18,755 nt of DNA. It comes from Bacteroidales bacterium (GTDB lineage Bacteria > Bacteroidota > Bacteroidia > Bacteroidales > JAOZMU01). Positions 8,243 through 15,214 of this stretch are shown here, in pieces. The stretch covers positions 1 through 18,755 of the forward strand of contig JAOZMU010000014.1 in assembly GCA_029934165.1 (NCBI GenBank), given 5' to 3'. The notes beneath the pieces were generated by a model that ran no database searches, was not told the origin of the DNA, and saw nothing but the letters and a program-made list of their open reading frames with translations. The position numbers and the translations under genes are program-made. Positions within the stretch are counted from its first letter, which is position 1; the number at the start of each line of letters is the position of its first letter.

Positions 8243-8305
8243 TGACGCGTCACGATGATGTCTGCACGTTAATTTAAATGCCACCCCGTGTCTGCACGTT
8301 AATTT
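8243..8305 (-). promoter_or_regulatory. Candidate operator: tandem boxes upstream of the exosortase gene
   Basis: Two perfect 17-bp direct repeats, TGTCTGCACGTTAATTT, lie at 8259-8275 and 8289-8305. Their 30-bp period is about three helical turns. A perfect 10-bp palindrome TGACGCGTCA sits at 8243-8252, between the boxes and the start codon. These GC-containing sites stand out in an AT-rich gap. Spacing on one face of the helix suggests binding of a regulator, but no regulator gene is adjacent. Confidence 0.4.
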
Positions 8306-8650
8306 GAACTTCATATTATTATTTGATAAACATACAGCTTTTATATTCTTGACATACTGAAAAAGTCGGAAAAACTATTAAGAAAAATACTAATTCATTG
8401 ATTAGCAAAACTTTAAATAAATTAGCGTGAATTGTGTTTTTGTCTAATTATAACCAAATACAAACACCTATTTTCCAAAACGGCGCATAGTTATGCGCAA
8501 TTGTGAAAAAAATTGCCACCTACTTTTAGTGGGTTATGAAAGATGCCGATTACTAATCACGAAAATAAACAAAAGCAAGAAACAGTGGAACACAAAAACA
8601 ATGGATTTGAATATAATTTATCAGACAAATTTATTTAAGTGTTCTGTTTA
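8306..8650. other. AT-rich stretch with one GC-rich palindrome
   Basis: No convincing gene is seen. GCGCATA (8483-8489) and TATGCGC (8492-8498) form a perfect palindrome around GT. A 31-codon hydrophilic ORF (8543-8638) starts 45 bp later and ends just before the A/B repeat block; I regard it as probably non-coding or a gene remnant. Confidence 0.4.
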
Positions 8651-8880
8651 AAATAAGGTCTAAGTAATGGAAAATTATTAATTATTAATTTTCCATTACT
8701 AAGTAAAATGAATTTAATAAAGTAAGCCATTAAAATTCCTAACTAAAACTAAATCAGGCGTAAGCAAAATTATTAATTATTAATTATTAATTACTAAGAC
8801 CTTATTTTCATGAAATGTTTTAGCTTTTTATTAACAACTTAGGTTAATAAAAAGCGTAAGAACTTTTGTATGAGTACTTA
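8651..8880 (+). repeat. Repeat B, copy 2, interrupted by repeat A
   Basis: The B element is split: its first 14 bases are at 8651-8664 and the rest at 8794-8880. Joining the parts with a single CTAAG restores AAATAAGGTCT-A-AGACCTTATTT, the palindromic end also seen at 12157. The internal hairpin GCTTTTTATTAAC (8823-8835) / GTTAATAAAAAGC (8843-8855) is a perfect 13-bp stem here and degenerate in the other two copies. The end is AACTTTTGTATGAGTACTTA. It lies about 70 bp downstream of the gcvP stop codon and could fold as a 3' end for that transcript. Confidence 0.8.
8665..8798 (+). mobile_element. Repeat A, copy 3: MITE-like insertion inside repeat B
   Basis: The insert is flanked by CTAAG at 8660-8664 and 8794-8798. 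It starts with TAATGGAAAATTA, paired with TAATTTTCCATTA (with the flanking AG/CT the arms 8663-8677 and 8686-8700 are 15 bp), followed by a third CTAAG, then the A core (TAAAATGAATTT... to GGCGTAAGCAAAAT at 8770) and an ATTAATTATTAATT tract. It has no coding capacity. Small size, repeated copies, terminal hairpin and flanking duplication fit a non-autonomous element moved in trans. The transposase is not in this window. Confidence 0.7.
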
Positions 8881-8950
8881 AATAGTTCTTCCAACTTTTT
8901 CAGTTTTAAAAAGATTATCAAAATTATTTTATGTCAATACCTCCTCGTTT

Positions 8951-11839
8951 TTACTTACGTATTTCTTCGCGATAATTGTCGAGTATTGTGCAGTTACAGA
9001 ATAGGTTACGGTCTCCAAACGCATCATCTATACGGGCAACAGATGGCCAAAACTTATTTTCGGCAATCCATCGCAACGGATAGGCAGCTTTTTCGCGTCC
9101 GTACTCGTGTTTCCACTCGTTTGCTGTAACTTCTATTGCGGTGTGAGGTGCATTTTTCAAGACATTATCCGTTGCATCAACTTTTCCGTCTTTAATTTCC
9201 ATAATTTCGTTATAAATAGAAATCATCGCTTCGATAAATCTGTCAAGCTCATACAACGACTCGCTTTCTGTTGGCTCTACCATCAAAGTTCCGTGTACAG
9301 GAAAGGACAAAGTTGGAGCATGGAAACCATAGTCCATCAAGCGTTTAGCAATATCACCTTCTGTTATTCCAGCCATACCTTTAAAGTTTCGGCACTCCAA
9401 AATCATCTCATGTGCAACTCTTCCGTTTGCACCTGTATATAAAATTCCGAAATATTCTTTTAACATAGACGCTAGATAGTTAGCATTGAGAATAGCAATT
9501 TTTGTTGCTTCCGTAAGTCCGTCTCTACCAGCCATTTTAATGTAGCCATAAGATATTGGAAGAACCATAGCACTACCCCAAGGTGCAGCCGCAACAGCCC
9601 CAATTCCATGTTCGCCACCAGTTTTCACAACTGGGTGCGATGGCAAAAATGCTGCAAGATGTGCCGCAACTCCAATTGGTCCAACGCCTGGTCCACCTCC
9701 ACCGTGAGGAATTGCAAACGTTTTATGCAGGTTCAGATGACAAACATCTGCGCCAATTATTGCCGGATTTGTCAACCCAACTTGAGCATTCATATTTGCA
9801 CCGTCCATATAAACTTGTCCGCCATTGTTATGTATTATCTGGCACATTTCGATAATGCCCTCCTCAAAAACACCGTGCGTAGATGGATACGTAACCATAA
9901 ATGCCGCCAAATCGTCTTTATGCTTTTCTGCCTTTTCTTTAAGGTCATCAATTTTTATGTTACCATTTTCGTCGCAAGCAACCACAACGACTTTCATACC
10001 AGCAACTATCGCGCTTGCAGGATTTGTTCCGTGCGCAGATGCAGGTATGAGAACGATATTCCTCGCACCTTCGCAACGCTTTTTATGGTACTCTGCAATC
10101 ACTCGTAAACCAGTATATTCGCCGGCTGCTCCAGAGTTTGGCTGAAGAGAAATTGCCTCGAAACCAGTTATGGCACATAAATCTTTTTCAAGCTCCTCAA
10201 ACAATTGATGATAACCCTCGGCTTGGTCGATTGGCACGAATGGGTGCAAATTCCCAAATTCCATCCAGCTCAAAGGTAACATTTCTGTTGCTGCATTGAG
10301 TTTCATTGTACAAGACCCTAAAGAAATCATCGAATGCGTCAACGAAAAATCTTTACGCTCCAATTGCTTGATATAGCGCATCATCTCAGTTTCCGTACGA
10401 TAGCGTTTAAACAAATCTGTCGTTAAAAAATCGCTAGTACGCTTAAATTTTTCCTCGAAAGAAATTGGCATTGTTTCTGCTGCAACTTTTTCCAATTTTT
10501 CATTGCCAAAAGCCTCTGCAAAGGTATTTACAATTCGTTTGATGCTACAAATCGACGTTGTTTCATCGGTGCTTATCTGAATTTGATTATTCCCCAAATA
10601 GTATAAATTCAACTCTTTTTTCAGTGCAATCTTTTGAATATCCCAAAAATTAACATTGTCAGGAAGTTGAACACAAAGCGTATCGAAAAAATTCTTGTTA
10701 AGTTGTTCTATTCCTAATTTTCGCAATTCAGTATTTATGATGTTTGCAGCGTTATGTGCGTGTAATGCAATACGTTGCAAACCTTCTGCACCATGATAAA
10801 CAGCATACATTCCTGCCATGGTCGCCAAAAGAGCTTGAGCAGTACAAATATTAGATGTAGCCTTTTCGCGTTTGATATGTTGCTCCCGAGTTTGCAACGC
10901 CATACGCAGTGCATTATTCCCATGAACATCTTTAGAAACGCCAATTATTCGACCAGGAATATTACGCTTATATTTTTCGCGGGTAGCAAAATACCCAGCA
11001 TGTGGTCCGCCATAGCCAATCGGAATACCGAGACGTTGAGTAGAACCAACAACTATATCTGCGCCCCATTCGCCGGGTGGTGTAAGAAGTGCAAGGCTTA
11101 AAATATCCGCCGCAACACCGATAAGTACGCCATTGTTATGGGCATTTTTTACAAATTGGCTATAATCAATAATCGAACCATCGGCAGCCGGATACTGCAA
11201 CAAAGCTCCAAACTCCATTCCGCTAAACTCAAATTTCGCAAAATTCCCGATAACAACCTTAACACCAAGAGCTTCGGCTTTCGAGATTACTACTTCGCGC
11301 GTTTGTGGAAAAATATTTTCGTCTATAAAAAACCGATTTACACCTTTTTTCACCGCTGCCCGAGCACGCGTATTTCTCATCATCATCATAGCCTCAGACG
11401 CAGCCGTTGACTCGTCCAGCAAAGAGGCATTTGCAAGCTCCATTCCTGTCAAATCCGAAATTGTCGTCTGAAAATTAAGAAGTGCTTCCAATCTTCCTTG
11501 CGAAATCTCTGCCTGATAGGGTGTGTAAGAAGTGTACCACGACGGGTTTTCAAAAATATTACGGACAATAACCGAAGGCGTTATTGTACCATAAAAACCA
11601 GCACCAATAAAAGTACGATAAAGCTTATTTTTCGACGCTATTGCTTTGATTTTTTTCAAGAAATCAAATTCGCTAATTCCTTCTGCAAGTTGCATCGGAT
11701 TTTGCAGCCTTATAGATTTCGGAACGGTTTGGTCAATCAATTCATCGACTGAAGACACACCAATTTTTTCCAGCATAATCCTGATTTCATGCCCGTGCGG
11801 TCCATTGTGTCGGGTGATAAATTTTTCTGTTGCCATCAT
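8951..11839 (-). CDS. gcvP: Glycine dehydrogenase (decarboxylating), P-protein
   Basis: A 962-residue single-chain P-protein of the glycine cleavage system. It decarboxylates glycine on pyridoxal phosphate and passes the aminomethyl group to the lipoyl arm of the H-protein in the cytoplasm. The N-terminal half has FIGAGFYGTITPSVIVRNI and the typical SLLDESTAASEAMMM stretch. The C-terminal half carries the PLP site HLNLHKTF with Schiff-base Lys706, followed by the Gly-rich IPHGGGGPGVGPIG. The fused length (about 950 residues) is normal for the homodimeric type and differs from split PA/PB subunits. It ends with ERKxA-type REKAAYPL and a LFCNC motif as in other bacteria. Start at 11839 (MMATEK); the ATG one codon later is equally possible. 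No gcvT or gcvH is adjacent, and no glycine riboswitch-like sequence was seen upstream. Confidence 0.98.
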   Translation of the reverse strand: MMATEKFITRHNGPHGHEIRIMLEKIGVSSVDELIDQTVPKSIRLQNPMQLAEGISEFDFLKKIKAIASKNKLYRTFIGAGFYGTITPSVIVRNIFENPSWYTSYTPYQAEISQGRLEALLNFQTTISDLTGMELANASLLDESTAASEAMMMMRNTRARAAVKKGVNRFFIDENIFPQTREVVISKAEALGVKVVIGNFAKFEFSGMEFGALLQYPAADGSIIDYSQFVKNAHNNGVLIGVAADILSLALLTPPGEWGADIVVGSTQRLGIPIGYGGPHAGYFATREKYKRNIPGRIIGVSKDVHGNNALRMALQTREQHIKREKATSNICTAQALLATMAGMYAVYHGAEGLQRIALHAHNAANIINTELRKLGIEQLNKNFFDTLCVQLPDNVNFWDIQKIALKKELNLYYLGNNQIQISTDETTSICSIKRIVNTFAEAFGNEKLEKVAAETMPISFEEKFKRTSDFLTTDLFKRYRTETEMMRYIKQLERKDFSLTHSMISLGSCTMKLNAATEMLPLSWMEFGNLHPFVPIDQAEGYHQLFEELEKDLCAITGFEAISLQPNSGAAGEYTGLRVIAEYHKKRCEGARNIVLIPASAHGTNPASAIVAGMKVVVVACDENGNIKIDDLKEKAEKHKDDLAAFMVTYPSTHGVFEEGIIEMCQIIHNNGGQVYMDGANMNAQVGLTNPAIIGADVCHLNLHKTFAIPHGGGGPGVGPIGVAAHLAAFLPSHPVVKTGGEHGIGAVAAAPWGSAMVLPISYGYIKMAGRDGLTEATKIAILNANYLASMLKEYFGILYTGANGRVAHEMILECRNFKGMAGITEGDIAKRLMDYGFHAPTLSFPVHGTLMVEPTESESLYELDRFIEAMISIYNEIMEIKDGKVDATDNVLKNAPHTAIEVTANEWKHEYGREKAAYPLRWIAENKFWPSVARIDDAFGDRNLFCNCTILDNYREEIRK

Positions 11840-12154
11840 GCTATAATGTTTTGTGTTATATTAAACAAAATGAAAATATTTTTTAAAATTCATTTTAATG
11901 GTATAAACAAGTAAGCGCATAAAAATAATCGACACTTAAAAACAGCTATTATCATCTTGATTATCAACTCAATACGCATCACAATAAAAACATACCACGC
12001 TTATTGATACACAATACTTATAGAACCATCTCATTTTCGGGTAAAAGTAAAAATAAGAAACTACCTTGTTTATGAATTATATCATTATTTTCCGTTTTTT
12101 TTTTTATTCTGCCAAATCGTACGGCAAATCAACAAATAAGTCGTATATTATGAA
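11840..12154. other. AT-rich gap upstream of gcvP
   Basis: This stretch should hold the gcvP promoter on the minus strand, but no clear TAnnTTTG match was found there. An 11-base T run is present at 12095-12105. No ORF, hairpin or riboswitch-like fold was recognised. Confidence 0.4.
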
Positions 12155-12249
12155 TTAAGGTCTAAGACCTATTTTTTATGAAACGTTTAAGCTGTGAATT
12201 AACAACTTAGGTTAATAAAAAGCGTAAGAACTTTTGTAAGAGTACTTAT
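12155..12249 (+). repeat. Repeat B, copy 3 (uninterrupted)
   Basis: A complete B element: it begins with the palindrome AGGTCT-A-AGACCT (12158-12170), then TTTTTTATGAAACGTTTAAG, the central AACAACTTAGGTTAATAAAA block and the AGCGTAAGAACTTTTGTAAG end followed by AGTACTTAT. It serves as the reference for the intact left end that repeat A interrupts at 8651-8664. It lies directly upstream of hairpin D copy 2 and the lipoprotein gene. Confidence 0.85.
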
Positions 12250-12258
12250 AAATGTTAC

Positions 12259-12293
12259 TACTATTTATGTAGCTTGAAGCCACACCGATAGTA
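12259..12293 (+). repeat. Repeat D, copy 2: hairpin with conserved loop
   Basis: The arms TACTATTTAT (12259-12268) and ACCGATAGTA (12284-12293) enclose a 15-nt loop containing CTTGAAGCCAC, exactly the loop size and core of the hairpin at 7631-7665. The fifth stem pair is G-C there and A-T here, which keeps pairing. The inner part of this stem has two mismatches. It sits 30 bp before the lipoprotein ATG at 12324, so it would lie in the 5' leader. Confidence 0.5.
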
Positions 12294-12323
12294 ATGATAA
12301 ATCATAACCTTAAAATTTTAATT

Positions 12324-13151
12324 ATGAGAAATTTCAGTTATTTAATTTTCGTTTTAATGGTCTTTAGCACCATTATTTTCGTATCTGGTTGCAAGTCAGA
12401 TGATGACCCAGCAGTAGCACAAGGCACTGATAATTACGGAAAAGCATTAGATGATGTTGACATTGCCGAGACTGCCTTTTCAGATGTTTTAAACATGAGT
12501 TTAGATGCTGAATCGGACTCGAAAAACTGGCAAGAACCATGCGCAACACTGTCGATAGTGCCTATTACGCCGGGAGTTTTTCCAAAAACAATTACCATCG
12601 ACTGGGGCAACGAAGGCACCTGCCAAAGCCCTGACGGAAAAATCAGACAAGGCGTTCTTGTAATTACATACACTGGCAGAGTGTGGATACATGGCTCGTC
12701 TATGACTGTTGAGTTTCAGGGATATAAGGTCGATTCTATCCAAGTCAATGGCACGTATGCAGCCAACATTTCTATCCAAAACAACGTTTGGTCGTGTACG
12801 CAAACAATAGTAAATGGCGAAGTAACAACACCCAGTGGTACAATTGACTACGATGCAGTACGCACAATATCATGGATTGCAGGAATGAATACGCTATTAA
12901 ATAGCGAAGATGACGAGTATTCCATCTCAGGAACTGCACATGGTACTACGCTAAATGGCGATACGTATGTTACGACAATCACCGATGATTTACTGCTAAA
13001 AGCAAGCTGTAAAGAAATAGTGAGTGGAGTGATTCAGTACGCAATTCCAGCATTTTTGCCAGCCGAAATAGATTTTGGAAACGGAGCATGCGACAATACC
13101 GCAACGCTGTCAATTCCAGGAACTCCTTTTAGTCAAGAAATAACCCTTTAA
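12324..13151 (+). CDS. Exported lipoprotein of unknown function
   Basis: A 275-residue protein with a lipoprotein signal peptide: MRNFSYLIF..., lipobox FVSGC with Cys23 as the lipidated residue, then an Asp-rich spacer (KSDDDP). The body appears to hold two related beta-rich halves: CATLSI...KTITIDWGNEGTC and, near the end, PAEIDFGNGACDNTATLSI. This pattern (a 'T-IDFG...C' strand followed by a short Asp/Gly loop, then ITYTGR) is familiar from unannotated Bacteroidetes lipoproteins, but no function is known to me. Six further cysteines could form disulfides outside the cytoplasm. I prefer the ATG at 12324 over the in-frame ATG at 12294, because the latter falls directly after the hairpin and adds ten residues before a complete signal peptide. 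The protein probably sits in the outer or inner membrane, facing the periplasm or surface. Confidence 0.8.
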   Translation: MRNFSYLIFVLMVFSTIIFVSGCKSDDDPAVAQGTDNYGKALDDVDIAETAFSDVLNMSLDAESDSKNWQEPCATLSIVPITPGVFPKTITIDWGNEGTCQSPDGKIRQGVLVITYTGRVWIHGSSMTVEFQGYKVDSIQVNGTYAANISIQNNVWSCTQTIVNGEVTTPSGTIDYDAVRTISWIAGMNTLLNSEDDEYSISGTAHGTTLNGDTYVTTITDDLLLKASCKEIVSGVIQYAIPAFLPAEIDFGNGACDNTATLSIPGTPFSQEITL

Positions 13152-13240
13152 GATATTTTATTTTTTGATTTATCGCTTTTTCGCAGTGAAAACAAATAGA
13201 GATTTGCACAGTTTAAAAAATACGCGTAAGTCTTTTGTGC

Positions 13241-13340
13241 GTAAGCAAAATGAATTTAATAAAGTAAGCCATTAAAATTCCTAACTAAAACTAAATCAGG
13301 AGTAAGCAAAATTATTAATTATTAATTTTCCATTACTTAG
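13241..13340 (+). repeat. Repeat A, copy 4
   Basis: It shows the unit structure clearly: GTAAGCAAAAT occurs at 13241-13251 and again at 13302-13312, a period of 61 bp. After the second copy comes ATTAATTATTAATTTTCCAT and TACTTAG (to 13340), the inverse of the left end of copy 3. One difference from consensus: AGGAGTAAG for AGGCGTAAG. Just upstream, GCGTAAG.CTTTTGT resembles the right end of repeat B, so A may again have entered a B remnant. Confidence 0.9.
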
Positions 13341-13396
13341 CATTCCTGTGTATCCTACTATTAACCACAAAACAAATTTAATAATATTTCAGTGTT

Positions 13397-13534
13397 CCTT
13401 AAATCCGAAGGTCTTTTTGTAATCCTTTTATTTTTAAGTATTTGTATCTATTTTGTTTCACCTAAACAAGTGAAGTAAAATAGATTTTAATTATTGAAAT
13501 TCAATTACTTATAAAAAGACTTGCGGATTTAAGG
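13397..13534. repeat. 138-bp compound inverted repeat
   Basis: The outer arms 13397-13423 and 13504-13534 share CCTTAAATCCG and TCTTTTT.TAA in inverted orientation (about 27-31 bp with small gaps). Nested inside, TCTATTTTGTTTCAC (13447-13461) pairs with GTGAAGTAAAATAGA (13470-13484), 13 of 15 bases, around an 8-nt loop. It is unrelated to repeats A-D. It could be a MITE with long terminal inverted repeats or a structured leader of the FKBP gene, whose ATG lies 89 bp downstream. No clear flanking duplication was seen. Confidence 0.65.
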
Positions 13535-13623
13535 TTGTTATAAAATTTTTGGTTGTCAATAACTTTACGCAAATTCGTAACTTATAATTCGTAATTCACT
13601 TAATTATATAAATAATTTATTTT

Positions 13624-14097
13624 ATGAAAAAATTAAAATCTTATTTATTATTGCTATTAGCAATTTCCATTTTCTCAAGTTGCGATAATGACGATGATAC
13701 TGGGTTTCAGGACGAAATGGCTCGCTTGAATGTCTATTTAGAAGAAAATAATATCACCACCGAGCCAACAGCAAGCGGTCTGTATATCATCAAAACCTTA
13801 GAAACAAACGACGTTACCCCCCTTGTAGGCGATAGAGTTTTTGTGCATTACAAAGGCTATTTGCTTAATGGCGAGGTGTTTGACTCTTCTCTAAACGACC
13901 AAGGACCTTTTAGCTTTCAATTAATGTACGACAATGTAATTTTAGGTTGGCACGAAGGAATTGCCGCTATGCGACGTGGCGAAAAAGCTACGCTAATTAT
14001 CCCATCCAATTTGGCTTATGGCAGTAGCGGTGCAGGCTCCTCAATTCCGGGATACTCAACTCTCATTTTTGAAGTCGAATTAGTTGGAGTTCAATAA
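13624..14097 (+). CDS. FKBP-type peptidyl-prolyl isomerase lipoprotein
   Basis: A 157-residue exported protein. The signal peptide ends in the lipobox IFSSC with Cys20 lipidated, followed by an acidic spacer (DNDDDT). A short helical linker leads into a single FKBP domain (about 62-157): VGDRVFVHYKGYLLNGEVFDSS, then ILGWHEGIAAMRRGEKATLI, LAYGSSGAGSSIPGYSTLIF and the closing VELVGVQ. The residues of the FKBP active pocket (Tyr in VHYKGY, Phe-Asp in VFDSS, Trp in GWHEG, Tyr in LAYG and the IPGYS loop) are present, so activity is expected. It likely helps folding of exported proteins in the periplasm. Start: ATG at 13624 after an AT-rich leader; no promoter recognised. It stands alone, with a structured inverted repeat upstream. 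Confidence 0.95.
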   Translation: MKKLKSYLLLLLAISIFSSCDNDDDTGFQDEMARLNVYLEENNITTEPTASGLYIIKTLETNDVTPLVGDRVFVHYKGYLLNGEVFDSSLNDQGPFSFQLMYDNVILGWHEGIAAMRRGEKATLIIPSNLAYGSSGAGSSIPGYSTLIFEVELVGVQ

Positions 14098-14307
14098 GTT
14101 AAATTAAGTATAAACTAAATTTATGCTAAGTTTTTACTCCACAAAAAGCAAAAATCTAAGTTTACTTTAAGTTAATCCATAATTTCAGCAACACACAATA
14201 CTCTCTGATTATCAATTAATTAACTGCAAAAATAAAATCATATTTGTTAGTAGTGAAATATTACATGAAAAAAAATGCTTTTGGCACAGAAGTTATTCTT
14301 TCTTTAT

Positions 14308-14315
14308 TACTTTTG
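14308..14315 (+). promoter_or_regulatory. Probable -7 promoter element for the YgjV-like gene
   Basis: TACTTTTG matches the Bacteroidetes -7 motif TAnnTTTG exactly and is followed by TCGCCC. A TTTG at 14280-14283 is a possible but distant -33 element (24 bp). Transcription from here would give a leader of about 115 nt that contains repeat C copy 1. The rest of the 14098-14438 gap holds no recognisable gene. Confidence 0.45.
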
Positions 14316-14365
14316 TCGCCCGTTTCGCAGAAATTTTTTGATTAGAAGAAACCTTCAAATTATTA

Positions 14366-14420
14366 TTAACTTGAATATCAACACAATACTTTTCCTAATA
14401 AACAGCACTAAGTGCTTATT
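14366..14420 (+). repeat. Repeat C, copy 1, in the leader of the YgjV-like gene
   Basis: 55 bp aligned without gaps to 15365-15419, with 47 identical positions. It contains a small palindrome AGCAC-TAA-GTGCT (14404-14416) and ends 18 bp before the ATG at 14439. The other copy is also placed just before a start codon, which suggests a shared upstream element and not chance similarity. Confidence 0.6.
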
Positions 14421-14438
14421 TCATTCAAACAAAATATT

Positions 14439-15101
14439 ATGATAATAGCAACAAATATTCTCAATATTGGCTTATTAGAGTGGTTTGGGTATTTTGCCTC
14501 GGTTGTAATCGCAATTTCACTTATGATGAATTCGATTTTGCGCCTCAGGTGGATAAACTTGGTTGGAGCTTCGATGTTCGCAATTTATGGCTTTATGATT
14601 GGTGCAATTCCAGTTGGAGTTTTAAATTCGTTCATCGCTTTAATTGATATATACTTCTTATTTAAGCTGTATAAGAATAAAAATGAGTACTTTACAACTC
14701 TCAAAATTAGAGGAAACAACAAATATTTATTAGCTTTTCTTGATTATCACAAAACAGAGATTGAGCAAACTTTTAGCGGATTTAAGTACAACCCATATTT
14801 AAACTTAGTAAGTTTTTTTGTCCTACGGAATATGGCTGTTGCCAGCATTTTTCTTGCCCGCGAATTTGATAAAGAAACAATGCTTATAGGTCTTGATTTT
14901 GCAATCCCAGAATATCGTGATTTTAAGATAGGAAGTTTCATTTACGAAAAACGTAGAGAAGACTTTATAAACCTTGGATACAGTAAATTGTGTAGTTATG
15001 CAAAAACAAAATCGCATAAAACGTATCTAAAAAAAATGGGTTTTGTTGAAAGCGATAAAGTTGCAAACGGCAAAACGCTATTCTTTTTAAATCTTAAATA
15101 A
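14439..15101 (+). CDS. YgjV-like membrane protein with GNAT-like C-terminal domain
   Basis: A 220-residue protein. Residues about 10-75 form three membrane helices resembling the YgjV family: WFGYFASVVIAISLMMNSI, then LRWINLVGASMFAIYGFMIG and IPVGVLNSFIALIDIYFLF. After a short charged linker, the C-terminal half looks like an acyl-CoA N-acetyltransferase (GNAT) domain: AREFDKETMLIGLDFAIPEYRDFKIG..., then a helix and Y-AKTKSHKTYLKKMGF, the usual 'YxxxGF' closing motif. The canonical acetyl-CoA loop (Q/RxxGxG/A) is not obvious, so catalytic activity is uncertain. Start: ATG at 14439. A GTG at 14412 is also in frame, but it falls in the repeat C palindrome and adds nine residues. The stop lies 17 bp before repeat A copy 5. 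Role unknown. Confidence 0.75.
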   Translation: MIIATNILNIGLLEWFGYFASVVIAISLMMNSILRLRWINLVGASMFAIYGFMIGAIPVGVLNSFIALIDIYFLFKLYKNKNEYFTTLKIRGNNKYLLAFLDYHKTEIEQTFSGFKYNPYLNLVSFFVLRNMAVASIFLAREFDKETMLIGLDFAIPEYRDFKIGSFIYEKRREDFINLGYSKLCSYAKTKSHKTYLKKMGFVESDKVANGKTLFFLNLK

Positions 15102-15118
15102 AGCGTAAAAATAACTTT

Positions 15119-15214
15119 GTAAAATGAATTTAATAAAGTAAACCATTAAAATTCCTAACTAAAACTAAATCAGGCGTAAGCAAAATTATTAATTATTAAT
15201 TTTCCATTACTAAG
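15119..15214 (+). repeat. Repeat A, copy 5
   Basis: Core with one difference (GTAAACC for GTAAGCC), then GGCGTAAGCAAAATTATTAA and TTTTCCATTA-CTAAG (15210-15214). Upstream, AAAGCGTAA..ATAACTTTGT resembles the right end of repeat B. The CTAAG at its right edge overlaps the first codon of a truncated reading frame. Confidence 0.9.

Noticed and set aside
8483..8498. GCGCATA-GT-TATGCGC palindrome as an IS end or terminator
   Set aside because: No T-run follows and no transposase or second matching end was found in the window; left as an unexplained palindrome.
8543..8638. 31-codon hydrophilic ORF (MPITNHENKQKQ...) before the A/B repeat block
   Set aside because: Short, Asn/Lys/Glu-rich as expected by chance in AT-rich DNA, and no recognised family; it might be a gene remnant but cannot be supported.
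9608..10108. 166-codon plus-strand ORF inside gcvP
   Set aside because: It is antisense to the conserved P-protein catalytic half and shows no domain pattern of its own.
11840..12154. Glycine riboswitch upstream of gcvP
   Set aside because: The leader is AT-rich with no GG-rich paired elements of a glycine aptamer on the minus strand.
14265..14345. 26-codon ORF starting MKKNAFGTEVILSLLLL, which looks like a signal peptide
   Set aside because: It overlaps the probable -7 element TACTTTTG and has no body after the hydrophobic part; most likely accidental.
5411..15214. Repeat A copies as a CRISPR array or integron attachment sites
   Set aside because: Copies are kilobases apart with genes between, no regular spacers, no cas or integrase gene, and no attC-like core sites.
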